Shown: positions 9,607-20,401, numbered from the stretch's first letter. The stretch: 64,000 bases of DNA from Candidatus Eisenbergiella merdipullorum (GCA_019118445.1 DWYY01000003.1:1-64000), one strand, 5' to 3'. A program made the numbers and translations. The notes: generated from the sequence alone by a model not told the origin.

Positions 9607-10953
9607 CTACCCTTCATTCCACCCGCCGATCCTGGTCAGGATGATTTCCGGATATCCGTACAGGCTGGCCGGATAATTGCGCAGATTGCCCGTGTTGGAG
9701 TCCACCAGGTAATCCACCACCTCGCCCTGCGGGTCCGTCACCGCAGAGGCGATCACCACCGTATGTCCCCAGTCACCGTCAATCCCCATGTGGAGCAGAT
9801 CGCCGGGTTCACCGGAAAAATAGGGGGCTTCTGTCTCAGCAGTCAGGCCGTATCCGGTGTTGGCCGCCGCATATTCCACAAACTGGTCCACGCCGGTCCA
9901 GGAACTGGAACGGCCCTGTGCGCCCGGACCATTAGATACCTCGTCCGAGTACCATTTCCATACCGCGTCTCCATAAATATCCATGGGAATCCCTCCCGCC
10001 AGAAGAACCTGGGAGGCATAATTCTGGCAGTTGCCGCCGCTTCCGGCATAGTCGGGCCACGCATCGTTCCGCTCGTCCACATACCTGTCCGCATAGGCCG
10101 CAGCAGCCTGTCTGTCATACGGATTCTGCGCCTGCAGTTCCTCCGGCTCCCTGTCCCGGTCCGCCTGTCTGGCAAGCTGCGCCTCCTGTGCCCGCTCCAG
10201 ATACTCCGGAACCGCCTGCGCGTACCGGAGCGCGGCCTCCTCTCCGCCTCCTTCGCTCCAGAGCATCATATAAACCGCATCAAACATCATATGGCTTCTG
10301 ATCTTCCACGTCCCGTCCACTTCCTCCAGTTCAAACTGCTGAAAGCCTCCGTACCGTTCGGAAGCGGTTTCCGGGTTCTGGTTAAAATTCTGCACACTGT
10401 CCTCTCTTGCGAAGATATGCACGGAGCCGTCCTCCTGCTGCGTGATCTCGCTCAGGGTCAGGACATAGCTCCATGAGGCCAGCGTATAGTCCGCATCCTG
10501 CATCTGCCTCAGGCTGATCTGAAAATCAATGGCACTGTCCGCAAGCTCCGCCTGTTCTCCGTCTGAAAAAAGGGAAGTAATTTTCTCCTCCGGCTCAAAG
10601 TCCTCCAGGGACGCGAAATAAAGGTTCATGTAATCCAGAATGAGCCGCTCCTGCTCCTCCTCCAGCGGCTGAAGGCCGGAAGCATAAAGAAGCTCCCCGT
10701 TTCCCCGCATAGCGGGACCGGCACCGCCCCTATCCGACGCGGCCGATTCCGTCATACCATCCACTTCCGTCTCTACAGCTGTGCTTTCCGATTCCGTGCC
10801 CGCCTGCCAGCCGGATTCTGCCGTCTGTATACCCGCATCTGCCGGAGCCTGCGCCTCTCTCGCTGTGCCTTTCATGCTTCCGCAGCCGGTCAGCCCCAGC
10901 AGAAGCGCCAGGCAGACAGCGGCTCCTATCCGGCGTCCTTTTTTCCCATTCAT
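9607..10953 (-). CDS. Lipoprotein with C-terminal putative amidase domain (Amidase_6-like)
   Basis: Signal/lipobox MNGKKGRRIGAAVCLALLLGLTGCG; C-terminal 'AAAYADRYVDERNDAWPDYAGSGGNCQNYASQVLLAGGIPM'. Confidence 0.75.
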   Translation of the reverse strand: MNGKKGRRIGAAVCLALLLGLTGCGSMKGTAREAQAPADAGIQTAESGWQAGTESESTAVETEVDGMTESAASDRGGAGPAMRGNGELLYASGLQPLEEEQERLILDYMNLYFASLEDFEPEEKITSLFSDGEQAELADSAIDFQISLRQMQDADYTLASWSYVLTLSEITQQEDGSVHIFAREDSVQNFNQNPETASERYGGFQQFELEEVDGTWKIRSHMMFDAVYMMLWSEGGGEEAALRYAQAVPEYLERAQEAQLARQADRDREPEELQAQNPYDRQAAAAYADRYVDERNDAWPDYAGSGGNCQNYASQVLLAGGIPMDIYGDAVWKWYSDEVSNGPGAQGRSSSWTGVDQFVEYAAANTGYGLTAETEAPYFSGEPGDLLHMGIDGDWGHTVVIASAVTDPQGEVVDYLVDSNTGNLRNYPASLYGYPEIILTRIGGWNEG

Positions 10954-11039
10954 CTTGATCTTCTCTCCTCCTTTGTCTCTTGCTTCTTTCGTCAGGCAGA
11001 GGGAAAGGCCCGTGCAGCGGCACGCGATCCTCTTTTTTC

Positions 11040-13403
11040 TCATGCAAACGCCTTTATATACCGGAAAACCATCCTTTTCTTCCACCCAAGTTCCTGATAC
11101 AGCGTATCCGCCGCGCGCACATATGTTTTTCTGACGAATTCCTCCTCCGCTTCTTCCGGCCGTTTCGCCCCGTAAGCAGCCCTTTCCACGATCTTTTGCA
11201 GCCTTACGGCATCCGCGGCGGAAAGGCCGCAGACGGCGGCCAGCTTTTCCGGGAAATCCTCCTGCGTTCCATCGTATTCCGCCAGGTATCCGCAGAAATG
11301 CAGCATCTCAAGCAGTCTGTCAAAGATGCGCCTGCATCCTGCCGTCTCCATTTTTTCCCGGATCCGCAGCCTCCTGTAATCGAGAAACAGAGGCAGCAAA
11401 AGCAGCGTATACACCATGCAGGCGGCAGACACATGCAAGGCTGTCCTGTGTTCTGACAGAAAAGAGGAAAGCTGTTCCAGCCGATCCACATTCCCTCCCG
11501 TCCTTCCGGATGTCCCGGTTCCGGATCCGTTTCCGGAAAGACTAGGGATGCTCATATCCCAGCCATGCTCCGACATCAGATGTCCCAACTGTTCAGACTG
11601 AACTCCCGGATAGGAGGCGGCCGCCGCTCTTCCGTCCACAGGAGTCACCTCCACGGGGGTCCAGCCGTAATCCTTCAGGAAGATTTCCACCCATGCATGC
11701 GCCTGTTCATCCGTTGCCTCGGCTTCCCAGCTTCCATCTTCCTTCTGCACAAAAGCGGACGGAGGCAAGGCATAGCCGGAAGCATATCTTGCCGGGATCC
11801 CATACAGGCGGTACATCAGCGTTGCCGCGGCCGCATAATGCACACAGTAGCCCCGTTTTCCCTCAAACAGAAAGTATTCCACCACATCCTCATTTAACGG
11901 CGCACGTCCGGGCGTCAGCGTATAGGTGGTATTGCTCTGCAGGGTGTACAGGATGAATGCCGTTATCTCATCCAGCCCCTCCATCGGATTTTCCTCCACC
12001 AGAGCCGTCAGACGGGGCAGAAGCTCTACTGGTACCTGCGTGTAGACGTTTTGGGCCTCCTCTATGTAGGCCGTTTCAACCTGTCGGTACCAGTTCATCA
12101 ATGTCACAAAGTCTTCCGGGATCTCTCCCTCCCCGATCCTCATATCCTGCTGTTCATAATATCGGAAAAAGTAACCATCCTCCATGCTGTCCGGAAAGAT
12201 CAGGCGCGCGCCTCTCTGACTGTAATAGGGGATATAGGTATTGTCGTAGTTCCCGCTGGCATGAAAGATCCGCAGGAACCGGGACAGGGGCATTTCTTCC
12301 TGATATACGCTCTCATTCATCACATAGTACATGCTGTAATACATGCCGCCGATCATATAGGCCCATTCTCCCCAGTGCAGACGCTCCGCCATCTGCTCAA
12401 ACAAAGCCTCATCGTTGGCAGGGATCCAGTTGCCGCCCACATATTTTCCGCCGCCGAAGCCCTTCAGATACAATGTCTGCGTGGGTTTCGCATCTATCCG
12501 CAGGACGAGCTGCACTGTCCCCGTCCGATAATTATTTCCTCTGCTTATCCTTCCATCCGCCAAAGACTCATCCGCCATTCCCGTAATGCTCCTGAAGGTA
12601 CGTGTCAGATATCCTTCCGCATCATATACCAGTCCGTAAAGCTCCTGCTCATGGAGCAGGACGGGAACGGCGGCAGCCAGTATCACTGCGCCGAAAAGCC
12701 CGGCAGCAGCCGCACAGGCCCTGAGCGACAGCCGCGTCTGTCCCATACCGGAAAGAGACCGGCTGCCCCTTCCCCTCGCGGTATGACGGATCACCTGAAA
12801 AGCAATTTGGAACAGCAGAAGAAGCGGATAACAGGCAAGACGTGCGGCACGGATTCCGGACAGAACCCCCCTTCCTTCTTCCCGGATCCCCAGCATGGGC
12901 AGGATCAGGAGCGGCAGAGAAGTCAGGACCAGACAGATACCATGTTTTTCCATCACGCATTCCATCAGGAAAAGGAAAATGGTCAGAATGGCTGCTGCCA
13001 GGACCATCGTATGCGTAATATCCACCGCCTCCCCGTTCGTTCCCGCCGCCATCCGAGAAAGCATTTCCCCCAACTGATCGCAGATCGCATCCCGGAATCC
13101 AAACACATACAGAGCGCCCGCCGGAAGAGTAGCGGACAGGACCAGATAAAACAGCTTTTTCCTCCTGTTCCAGGTAAACCACAGCGTCCAGCCGAGAAGT
13201 CCCGCGGCAGGATAAACGATCAGGCTGTTCATGCGCACGCCATCCAGGGAATGCACGAACAGAAGCAGGCCGGATACACCCGCAAGGAAAAAAGCCAGCT
13301 CCGCCAGGGAACCGCTTTCTTCTCTTTTTTCTTCCTGTTTTCCGCCTCTGATCTCAATACCGTCCATATATCCGCCGTCCTCTTTCTCCTTTCTGCCCAT
13401 CAT
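11040..13403 (-). CDS. Transglutaminase-like domain membrane protein (TgpA-like)
   Basis: N-terminal TM segments; 'RGYCVHYAAAATLMYRLYGIPARYASGY...AHAWVEIFLKDYGWTPVEVTP'. Confidence 0.88.
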   Translation of the reverse strand: MMGRKEKEDGGYMDGIEIRGGKQEEKREESGSLAELAFFLAGVSGLLLFVHSLDGVRMNSLIVYPAAGLLGWTLWFTWNRRKKLFYLVLSATLPAGALYVFGFRDAICDQLGEMLSRMAAGTNGEAVDITHTMVLAAAILTIFLFLMECVMEKHGICLVLTSLPLLILPMLGIREEGRGVLSGIRAARLACYPLLLLFQIAFQVIRHTARGRGSRSLSGMGQTRLSLRACAAAAGLFGAVILAAAVPVLLHEQELYGLVYDAEGYLTRTFRSITGMADESLADGRISRGNNYRTGTVQLVLRIDAKPTQTLYLKGFGGGKYVGGNWIPANDEALFEQMAERLHWGEWAYMIGGMYYSMYYVMNESVYQEEMPLSRFLRIFHASGNYDNTYIPYYSQRGARLIFPDSMEDGYFFRYYEQQDMRIGEGEIPEDFVTLMNWYRQVETAYIEEAQNVYTQVPVELLPRLTALVEENPMEGLDEITAFILYTLQSNTTYTLTPGRAPLNEDVVEYFLFEGKRGYCVHYAAAATLMYRLYGIPARYASGYALPPSAFVQKEDGSWEAEATDEQAHAWVEIFLKDYGWTPVEVTPVDGRAAAASYPGVQSEQLGHLMSEHGWDMSIPSLSGNGSGTGTSGRTGGNVDRLEQLSSFLSEHRTALHVSAACMVYTLLLLPLFLDYRRLRIREKMETAGCRRIFDRLLEMLHFCGYLAEYDGTQEDFPEKLAAVCGLSAADAVRLQKIVERAAYGAKRPEEAEEEFVRKTYVRAADTLYQELGWKKRMVFRYIKAFA

Positions 13404-13416
13404 CCGTTTCCGGCTC

Positions 13417-14541
13417 TCAGAGGGGGAAAGTCATTTCCTCCATCTCCTGTTCCAGCCCCTGCACGGAAAACCGTCGGATCAGCTTTCCATTCTGGTACAG
13501 AGCAAGATCCGATGTCAGACAGAATCCCTCAGTTCCATATTCCGGATCCGCCTCTTTCTCCGATCCGGCCTGCGCCTGCCCGTCCGGGAATCCGTCTCTG
13601 TACAGAAGCAGCAGCAGTTCTCTGCAACCTTCCTGATCGGAAATGGGATAGCTGACCACTCTGCCCTTCTCTGCATCCTTCCAGTGCACCTCCGGCCGGA
13701 CTCCCTGCTTCAGAAGTCCCAGCAGCAGTGCCGACAGGAGTTCATAGAAAGCATCCTGCCTCTCCAGCAATGTCTCCTCCCTTTTCTTTCGCCGCATTCC
13801 CTTCTTTTTCGGGCCGGACTGTCCCCTTATCAGAAATACATCCGCCGTTTCTTCCGTCTCCCGTTCATATTCACGGATCCAGAGAGTATCCGTCCTGGCG
13901 CTTTGATTCCAGTGGATGTATCTGCTGAGGTCGCCCATCCGATATTCCCGGATCTGACGGATCTCATCATGGCTGTCACCGCGCCCCGCCAGAGCCTGAC
14001 TCTGTTCCGGCTCCCCATACGCGTTTCCGCAGGAAACCGGTATCATGAGCAGCATTCCGGAGTTTGGAAAAACCGCTGCCGTGATCTCTTCCCGTATCCG
14101 CTTTCCCGAGAAAAAAAGAGAAAGATAATCGTATACCCTGAGCCGCTCCAGTCTGATCCTCATCAGCCCGCAGTGCCCGGCGAACACACGGAAGTACAGG
14201 ATATTTTCTCCCCTGTCACATCCGCCGTACAACACCGCCCTGTGCGCCTCTGTCTGCGTACCGTCATACCATGCGCGGATGCGCAGGCCAAACCGGCTGA
14301 CAGGAAGCCGGCCTTTATTCCTGATACGGATCTCACATTCCAGCTCCGTGTCTTTTTCCGCCGTCCCGCTCCTTCTTGCCGGTTCCAGATGAAGATGCTT
14401 TCTGAAATACAGGGTCAGGCAGAACAGAAAAGGCAGGATCAGGATTTCCGCTGCGCTCAGTACCAGAAGCGGCGGATATCGATACAATCCGGCAATACTA
14501 AATGAAAATATGATAAAAAGGAGAAAAACCGCCCTTTTCAT
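13417..14541 (-). CDS. DUF58 domain-containing protein
   Basis: 'GRGDSHDEIRQIREYRMGDLSRYIHWNQSARTDTLWIREYERE' DUF58 core. Confidence 0.88.
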   Translation of the reverse strand: MKRAVFLLFIIFSFSIAGLYRYPPLLVLSAAEILILPFLFCLTLYFRKHLHLEPARRSGTAEKDTELECEIRIRNKGRLPVSRFGLRIRAWYDGTQTEAHRAVLYGGCDRGENILYFRVFAGHCGLMRIRLERLRVYDYLSLFFSGKRIREEITAAVFPNSGMLLMIPVSCGNAYGEPEQSQALAGRGDSHDEIRQIREYRMGDLSRYIHWNQSARTDTLWIREYERETEETADVFLIRGQSGPKKKGMRRKKREETLLERQDAFYELLSALLLGLLKQGVRPEVHWKDAEKGRVVSYPISDQEGCRELLLLLYRDGFPDGQAQAGSEKEADPEYGTEGFCLTSDLALYQNGKLIRRFSVQGLEQEMEEMTFPL

Positions 14542-15521
14542 CGGCTCCTCTCCCCCATTGGCGGCCTATCTGTATTTTTCATGATATCCTGGATGATCTG
14601 CTCTTTTTTCATATTTTCCATCATTGCGGGCCTATTGACGACGATCCGGTGCATGATCACATAAGGAAACTGCCTTTCCACATCCGCAGGCGTTGCATAG
14701 TCGCGCCCTTCCAGCCACGCGGAGGCCTTTACCATCCTCACCATTGCGATGGTCGCCCTCGGGCTGGCTCCTCTTTCCACATAAGGATGGCTTCTGGTGG
14801 AGATCACCAGCTTCAGGATATATTCATAAACGGCATCGCTGATATAAACGCTATGGACCGCGCTCTGCATGGAAAGCAGCGTCTCCCGGTCTAAGACCGG
14901 CAGGGCCAGCAGCGTCCGTTCTTCCTCCCCGACGCCCTTCGCCAGGGCGAGCTCGCTCTCCCAGTCCGGATAGCCCAGGGTCATCGTGATCATGAAACGG
15001 TCCACCTGCGCTTCCGGCAGAAGCTGGGTTCCCATGCTCCCCGCAGGATTTTCCGTCGCGATCACCAGAAACGGCCGGGGCACCTCTCTTGTCACTCCTT
15101 CCGCCGTCACCCTGCGTTCCTCCATCACTTCCAAAAGCGCCGACTGTGTTCTCGGGGAAGTCCTGTTGATCTCATCTGCCAGAAGCAGATTGCAGAAAAC
15201 ACAGCCGGGTTGATAGACGAACCTCTCTTCCTCACGGCGGTAAACGGAAAAGCCGGTCAGATCTGACGGCATCACATCAGGCGTGAACTGGATCCGCCTG
15301 TATTCCAGCCCCAGCACTCTGGAAAATGCTACGGCAAGCGTTGTTTTTCCCACACCGGGGATGTCCTCCAAAAGAATATGGCCGTTCGCCAGGATCGCTG
15401 TCATGACTTCCGAGATTTCTTTTTCCTTGCCCAGTATAACGCGGCATACCTGCGCCACAGCTTCCTGTGCCTTTTCCTGATCTGATGTCAATCGTTCCAC
15501 CTCCGTCTGGATGAGGTCCAT
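14538..15521 (-). CDS. MoxR family AAA+ ATPase
   Basis: 'LEDIPGVGKTTLAVAFSRVLGLEYRRIQFTPDVMPSDLTG', 'LLADEINRTSPRTQSALLEVMEE'. Confidence 0.93.
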   Translation of the reverse strand: MDLIQTEVERLTSDQEKAQEAVAQVCRVILGKEKEISEVMTAILANGHILLEDIPGVGKTTLAVAFSRVLGLEYRRIQFTPDVMPSDLTGFSVYRREEERFVYQPGCVFCNLLLADEINRTSPRTQSALLEVMEERRVTAEGVTREVPRPFLVIATENPAGSMGTQLLPEAQVDRFMITMTLGYPDWESELALAKGVGEEERTLLALPVLDRETLLSMQSAVHSVYISDAVYEYILKLVISTRSHPYVERGASPRATIAMVRMVKASAWLEGRDYATPADVERQFPYVIMHRIVVNRPAMMENMKKEQIIQDIMKNTDRPPMGERSR

Positions 15522-15525
15522 ACTT

Positions 15526-17043
15526 TTATCCTGCCTGATCTGACTGCGCACGGCTCCCTTTTGGAGAATAGCGGAACCAGAAAATATTCAGCCCGTCCCG
15601 GCAGTCCACTCCATACTCCATTCCATGGGCCTGCAGGATCGTGCTGACGATGGAAAGACCCAGCCCCGTTCCCTCATGGCGTCCGCCCTGATGCTGGCTG
15701 CGCTGATATCTCTCCCAGATCAGTTCCCGCTCTTCCTCCGGAATGGCCTCTCCGGGATTCTTTACCCGAACCGTGCTCTGCCCGTCTTTTTTCTCGATCT
15801 CCACCGTGATCTCCATCCCGTCCTTTGTGTGGTTCACCGCATTGTACAGAAGGTTTCGTACCACCTGGCTGATCTTCAGCGCGTCCACATACGCCGCTAT
15901 CTCCCTTTCCGGCGCATCCAGATGAAGAGTGATCTGATGCTCTGCCGCGCTCTGCTCGCACAGAAGCACCTCCGAATCCACGATCTCTACCAGATTGTAC
16001 CAGTCTCTGCGAAGCTGCAGATATCCTGCCTGAAGCTGAGAATAGTCAAGGATATCGCTCACCATCTCGCTCATGCGGTGGGATTCCCTGATGATCAGAT
16101 CCAGATCTTCCTCTCTTTTCTCCCGGTCCTTCCAGTGAATGTCCCGCACCATCTCCGCATAGCCGCTGATCAGCGCCAGAGGGGAACGCAGCTCATGGGA
16201 CACGTTCGCGATGACTTCCTTGCGCAGATCGTCCACCCGCTGAAGCGCACGGCCAAGCTGCCTGACAGACTCCGCAAGCTGTCCGATCTCGTCCTTTCTG
16301 ACCAGATCCGGCTCTGCTGTCAGATCTCCCTTGGCAAGCTCATCCACCGTTCCCTTGATGATATGGATCGGCTTCGTAAAGCTTTTGGAAAGCAGCGCCG
16401 CCAGCACGGCGGAGACAATGCTTAAAAGGATGCTGAACGTCACGAGCTGCTTCCGGTTCATATCCAGCACCTCATACAACTCTGTAAAGGAATGGTACAG
16501 GATCACATAGGCGTCCTGTCCCTCATACTTCACTGGGATGCCCATTTCGTAGGAATACAGACGTCCATCCTTTCTTTTTTCCCGGGTATAGCTCTCTCTC
16601 TCCAGAACGCTCGCATAGGAATCACTGTTCTGAATATCCTGCCATACCGTGATCTCCTGGGAATCGCTCTCCAGGTTGATGGGCAGGCCATAGCTGTACA
16701 TCGCCGTCAGCCCTCCTTTCCCGTCCACAAGAAGCAGCTTTCCATCCGCCGCCTTGCTCAGATAGGGGATCAGATTCTCATTTTCAGCCAGGTCATCCGT
16801 CATCAGCTCCTCCATGATGGGATCCAGCCTGTCCTGGATGCCGTCCACGGCCATGTTCACATAATTTCTCTCCATGATCAGCACCTGGATCAGCCACATC
16901 AGAATGACTGTGAAAACCACCAGGACCATCATGATGAGCCAGAGACGCACCGCCATTCTGGAGTAAAAGGGGATCTTCCTTGAATCTGAGGGCTGCCCGC
17001 GGCGCGCGTCCCCCGTTGTTTTTTCAGGATTCTTTGTATTCAA
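15526..17043 (-). CDS. Sensor histidine kinase (HAMP, HisKA, HATPase_c)
   Basis: 'VIANVSHELRSPLALISGYAEMVRD' H-box; 'GTGLGLSIV' G-box. Confidence 0.92.
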   Translation of the reverse strand: MNTKNPEKTTGDARRGQPSDSRKIPFYSRMAVRLWLIMMVLVVFTVILMWLIQVLIMERNYVNMAVDGIQDRLDPIMEELMTDDLAENENLIPYLSKAADGKLLLVDGKGGLTAMYSYGLPINLESDSQEITVWQDIQNSDSYASVLERESYTREKRKDGRLYSYEMGIPVKYEGQDAYVILYHSFTELYEVLDMNRKQLVTFSILLSIVSAVLAALLSKSFTKPIHIIKGTVDELAKGDLTAEPDLVRKDEIGQLAESVRQLGRALQRVDDLRKEVIANVSHELRSPLALISGYAEMVRDIHWKDREKREEDLDLIIRESHRMSEMVSDILDYSQLQAGYLQLRRDWYNLVEIVDSEVLLCEQSAAEHQITLHLDAPEREIAAYVDALKISQVVRNLLYNAVNHTKDGMEITVEIEKKDGQSTVRVKNPGEAIPEEERELIWERYQRSQHQGGRHEGTGLGLSIVSTILQAHGMEYGVDCRDGLNIFWFRYSPKGSRAQSDQAG

Positions 17044-17695
17044 ATTTATATCCTACCCCCCATACTGTCTGGATCAGCCTCCGGTACTCGCCAAGATGCT
17101 CCCGCAGCGATTTGATATGCGTATCCACCGTCCGGGTATCTCCGTAATATTCATACCCCCAGACCGATTCCAGAAGCTGTTCCCGCTTCAGCACGATGTG
17201 CTCATTATGCGCCAGCTTCACCAGAAGATCGAATTCTTTAGGCGGCAGGGAGATCGTCCTATCCCCAGCCTTTACCAGCCGCTCCGCCGTCTGAATACAG
17301 AAATCACCGAAACGCAGCGTGGCACCGGCTGCGTTTCCCGTCCGCTTCAGCACGGCGTTCACCCGTGCCATCAGCTCCTTAGGGCTGAACGGCTTCGACA
17401 CATAATCGTCCGCTCCCAGATTAAAACCGAACAGTTTGTCATACTCCTCGCTTCTGGCCGTCAGCATGATCACCGGCACCTGCGAATGCTCCCGGATCCT
17501 GGACAGCGCTTCAAACCCATCCGTTCCCGGCATCATCACATCCAGGATCACGATATCAAATTCCGTCTGCTCCGTATTTCTTACCGCTCCTTCCGCATCC
17601 TCCGCTTCCGTACACTGAAAATCCTCCAGCTCCGCATACGTCCGCACCAGCTTACGCAGATGAGCGTCATCATCCACAATCAGCATTTTTTTCAT
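17024..17695 (-). CDS. OmpR-family response regulator
   Basis: Receiver 'MKKMLIVDDDAHLRKLVRTYAELEDF', 'DIVILDVMMPGTDGFE'; C-terminal winged helix 'TVDTHIKSLREHLGEYRRLIQTVWGVGYKF'. Confidence 0.93.
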   Translation of the reverse strand: MKKMLIVDDDAHLRKLVRTYAELEDFQCTEAEDAEGAVRNTEQTEFDIVILDVMMPGTDGFEALSRIREHSQVPVIMLTARSEEYDKLFGFNLGADDYVSKPFSPKELMARVNAVLKRTGNAAGATLRFGDFCIQTAERLVKAGDRTISLPPKEFDLLVKLAHNEHIVLKREQLLESVWGYEYYGDTRTVDTHIKSLREHLGEYRRLIQTVWGVGYKFEYKES

Positions 17696-17913
17696 CCGGA
17701 TCTCTCTCTTTCTTATTATTGAGTTTAAATGATTTATTTAGAAAAGGGTATCTTTAAATTGTAATAAATTTGTGAAGAATCTCTGAAAAATAAGTGGGAA
17801 AACAGGACGCGCCCTCAGACACTTTCCAAAGGCGCGCTCCCGTTCTCATAGGATTCGATTCTGTTTAAGATAAGAAAAAAGATAAAATAGTGATCTCTGA
17901 TCCCAAAGCGCCA

Positions 17914-18450
17914 TCAGTCGGCGCGTACACCGAGATAATCGACCAGCGGTTCCAGATAGCTCCGGTCCGTCCAGTCACAGGACCTTCCTGCTGCTTCCAC
18001 CAGCGCCCTTTCCCACGGTTCAAGCGCTTCCTTATCCTTCTTTTCCAACGACTTCATGAGAAGATGACACAACGTCCGGTCTGGAAGGCTCATGCCTTCC
18101 TCATTCCAGGCCCCCCTGCAGTAAAAGCAAGGGATTCCATTCATCCCGTCCTTGAAATTATGTGAATAAAGCTTCTGAAACGCCTTTTCCTCATAAGGCG
18201 ACGCTCCCACACAGAATACCGCGATCTTTTTCCCTTCCAGCTTCTTCAGATGCTTCTTTAAGAACCCGAGCCCGGCGATTCCCGACGCATAGATCCCTCC
18301 GCCCAGCACGATCGTATCATAACGCCTCAGCTTCTCCACGGAAGCCTCCTTTGTCTGCATGATATCAAAACAAGTCTCCTCTCCCAGCCATTCCGCATAT
18401 TTCGCCGTCGCCCCATATTTGGAACGGTATAAGATAATTCCCTTCTGCAT
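17914..18450 (-). CDS. Flavodoxin domain-containing protein
   Basis: MQKGIILYRSKYGATAKYAEWL phosphate-binding loop; 'DTIVLGGGIYASGIAG'. Confidence 0.8.
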   Translation of the reverse strand: MQKGIILYRSKYGATAKYAEWLGEETCFDIMQTKEASVEKLRRYDTIVLGGGIYASGIAGLGFLKKHLKKLEGKKIAVFCVGASPYEEKAFQKLYSHNFKDGMNGIPCFYCRGAWNEEGMSLPDRTLCHLLMKSLEKKDKEALEPWERALVEAAGRSCDWTDRSYLEPLVDYLGVRAD

Positions 18451-18655
18451 GGACTATAGTATCCTTCTTTCCTGTATTTTTTATGAACACCCCCGCGATC
18501 GCCACTCTATCGCAGTCTGTTTTATCATAAAACAAACTCCGGGAAAGAATCTACCATAGTTATGTAAAATGTTTTTCTGATCTGTTGACACGCTTTTGAA
18601 CCTTCATATGATAATCTCAAAAGCCGCTCCTATGGCTGGAAGGGAGTTTCTTCTG

Positions 18656-19395
18656 ATGGGTATTTATCTGAATCCGGGTAACGAAAACTTTAAAATGGCT
18701 CTGAATTCCCTTTTCTACCGGCTTTCGATCGCTTCCCACACCAGCTACCGTCAATACCTGAATCAATACAACATGATTTTTCTCAATATACAGACATTCC
18801 TGGGACGTGCGGGAAATATCTCCGGAATGATAGATCTCAATTATCGATGAATGGGACTGTATTTTTAGGGAACAAAGGATGAACGCAGATTCCCAGCGGC
18901 AGTATCTGGATTTTAAGTATCTGGATTTTATCAGAAGTCTCTTAAAGGACCAGGGCTATGTGGCGCTCGCCTATATGACCGGAATCCTTCCCACTAAAAA
19001 GTACGGGGCTCATTCGGCGCTGAATATGTTCGATGAATTTTCCATGTCACCCCCCGGACCTCTGGCCGAATTTGTCGGCTTTATGGAAACCTAAGCGGAA
19101 CATCTGTGTACTTTCTGGCGTATGAATCCGGAAGAAATGAAACAATGGTATGACCTCTTTCTATTCCGCAGACGATGTGCTGGCGCTCCTGATCCACCTG
19201 GGATATCTGTGGTACGACCTGCGCACCGGAAAGGTTTTCATTCCCAATTCGGAAATTTCCTCCGAATTCTGTAACGCGGTGCAGGCGGCCGGGCTCTTCT
19301 TGTAGGCATCAGCTATGATCCAAAGACCAAAAAGCATTCCTGCCAGATTGAAGAATACCAGAAAAGCAAAAATCCTGATCAAACACATCCTTAAA
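18656..19395 (+). pseudogene. Decayed AAA-ATPase / PDDEXK_9-type gene (Walker A region and internal blocks deleted)
   Basis: Collinear fragments in shifting frames: MGIYLNPGNENFKMALNS / YLNQYNMIFLNIQTFLGRAGNISGMIDL / LLKDQGYVALAYMTGILPTKKYGAHSALNMFDEFSMSPPGPLAEFVGF / FYSADDVLALLIHLGYLWYDLRTGKVFIPNSEISSEF / LLVGISYDPKTKKHSCQIEEYQKSKNPDQTHP. Confidence 0.8.
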
Positions 19396-19403
19396 TTCCA
19401 AAG

Positions 19404-19441
19404 GGGCTGTGAAAAAATGAGAAATTATTTTTTCACAGCCC
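19404..19441 (-). terminator. Hairpin terminator downstream of the LysR gene
   Basis: Perfect 15-bp arms GGGCTGTGAAAAAAT / ATTTTTTCACAGCCC with 8-nt loop. Confidence 0.7.
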
Positions 19442-19468
19442 TACTACTGCTATGTATTCAGACGAAAA

Positions 19469-20344
19469 TTACCCAAAATTTCGCTTCAGTTCCTCAAGAA
19501 GCAAAGATGCGACCGGGCTGAACACCTGATACTTTTTCCAAATGATATACATGGGCGATGTGAGTGCCGGTTCCAATGGCCGGAAACACAGATCGCTGTC
19601 AGGGCCGGTGTAGACCAGCCCGTCAAATCCCAGGACGCAGCCAAACCCTTCCCGCATCATGACGGAAGTGTTGAACAATAAATCGTAGGTCGCCACCACA
19701 TTCAATTTATCCTGCGTTTCACCGAACCAGCGCGGCATTTCCTCCCTCATGGCCTGTCTGGACAAAATCAGGGGTATCTCGGTCAGGTCATGCAGATGGA
19801 TACAGGAATGTTCTGCCAGAGGATGATCCTTGCGCATGATCAGCCCCCAGTGATCTTTCGACGGCATTTTCAGATAATTATACTTCGCCAAGTCCACCTC
19901 CTGGATGATGATGGCAAAATCCAATAGTCCCCGGTCCAGCCGCTCGTTGACAGCATCGGTGCCGCTGCTGTAAAAGTGGTAACGGATACGGGGATATTTT
20001 TCATTTAGCTTCTGGATGACTTGTATAAAAGGCGCTATCCCGTTGGACTCCGCACATCCGATATGAATATCGCCGCCATTGATCTCGTCCAGAGACTTAA
20101 ATTCTGCAAGTGTTTTATCCGTCATATCCAGAATGTCCTCAGCGCGCTTGCGAAGGAGCATCCCTTCTTCCGTTAAACTCACGCTGTAATTGCTGCGGGT
20201 GAACAGCTTCTTTCCCAGTTCTTCTTCCAGTTCTTTGATCTGGCGCGACAGCGTGGGCTGTGAAATATGAAGCCGCTGGGCGGCGTGGGTCACATTGCCT
20301 TCTCTTGCGACCTCCAAAAAGTAACGCAATACACGCAGTTCCAT
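19469..20344 (-). CDS. LysR family transcriptional regulator
   Basis: MELRVLRYFLEVAREGNVTHAAQRLHISQPTLSRQIKELEEELGKKLFTR. Confidence 0.95.
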   Translation of the reverse strand: MELRVLRYFLEVAREGNVTHAAQRLHISQPTLSRQIKELEEELGKKLFTRSNYSVSLTEEGMLLRKRAEDILDMTDKTLAEFKSLDEINGGDIHIGCAESNGIAPFIQVIQKLNEKYPRIRYHFYSSGTDAVNERLDRGLLDFAIIIQEVDLAKYNYLKMPSKDHWGLIMRKDHPLAEHSCIHLHDLTEIPLILSRQAMREEMPRWFGETQDKLNVVATYDLLFNTSVMMREGFGCVLGFDGLVYTGPDSDLCFRPLEPALTSPMYIIWKKYQVFSPVASLLLEELKRNFG

Positions 20345-20401
20345 TTTCCTTCCTCCTGTTCCATTTTTGCCTAAAATCAGTATAGTCAGTATAGCGCAAA
20401 G

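Noticed and set aside
12051-13655. 534-aa plus-strand ORF
   Set aside because: Antisense to the transglutaminase gene and the start of DUF58; no recognisable domain; a GC-rich shadow ORF.
13231-14505. 424-aa plus-strand ORF
   Set aside because: Shadow ORF antisense to the DUF58 gene; composition rich in P/R/S/Q with no domain.
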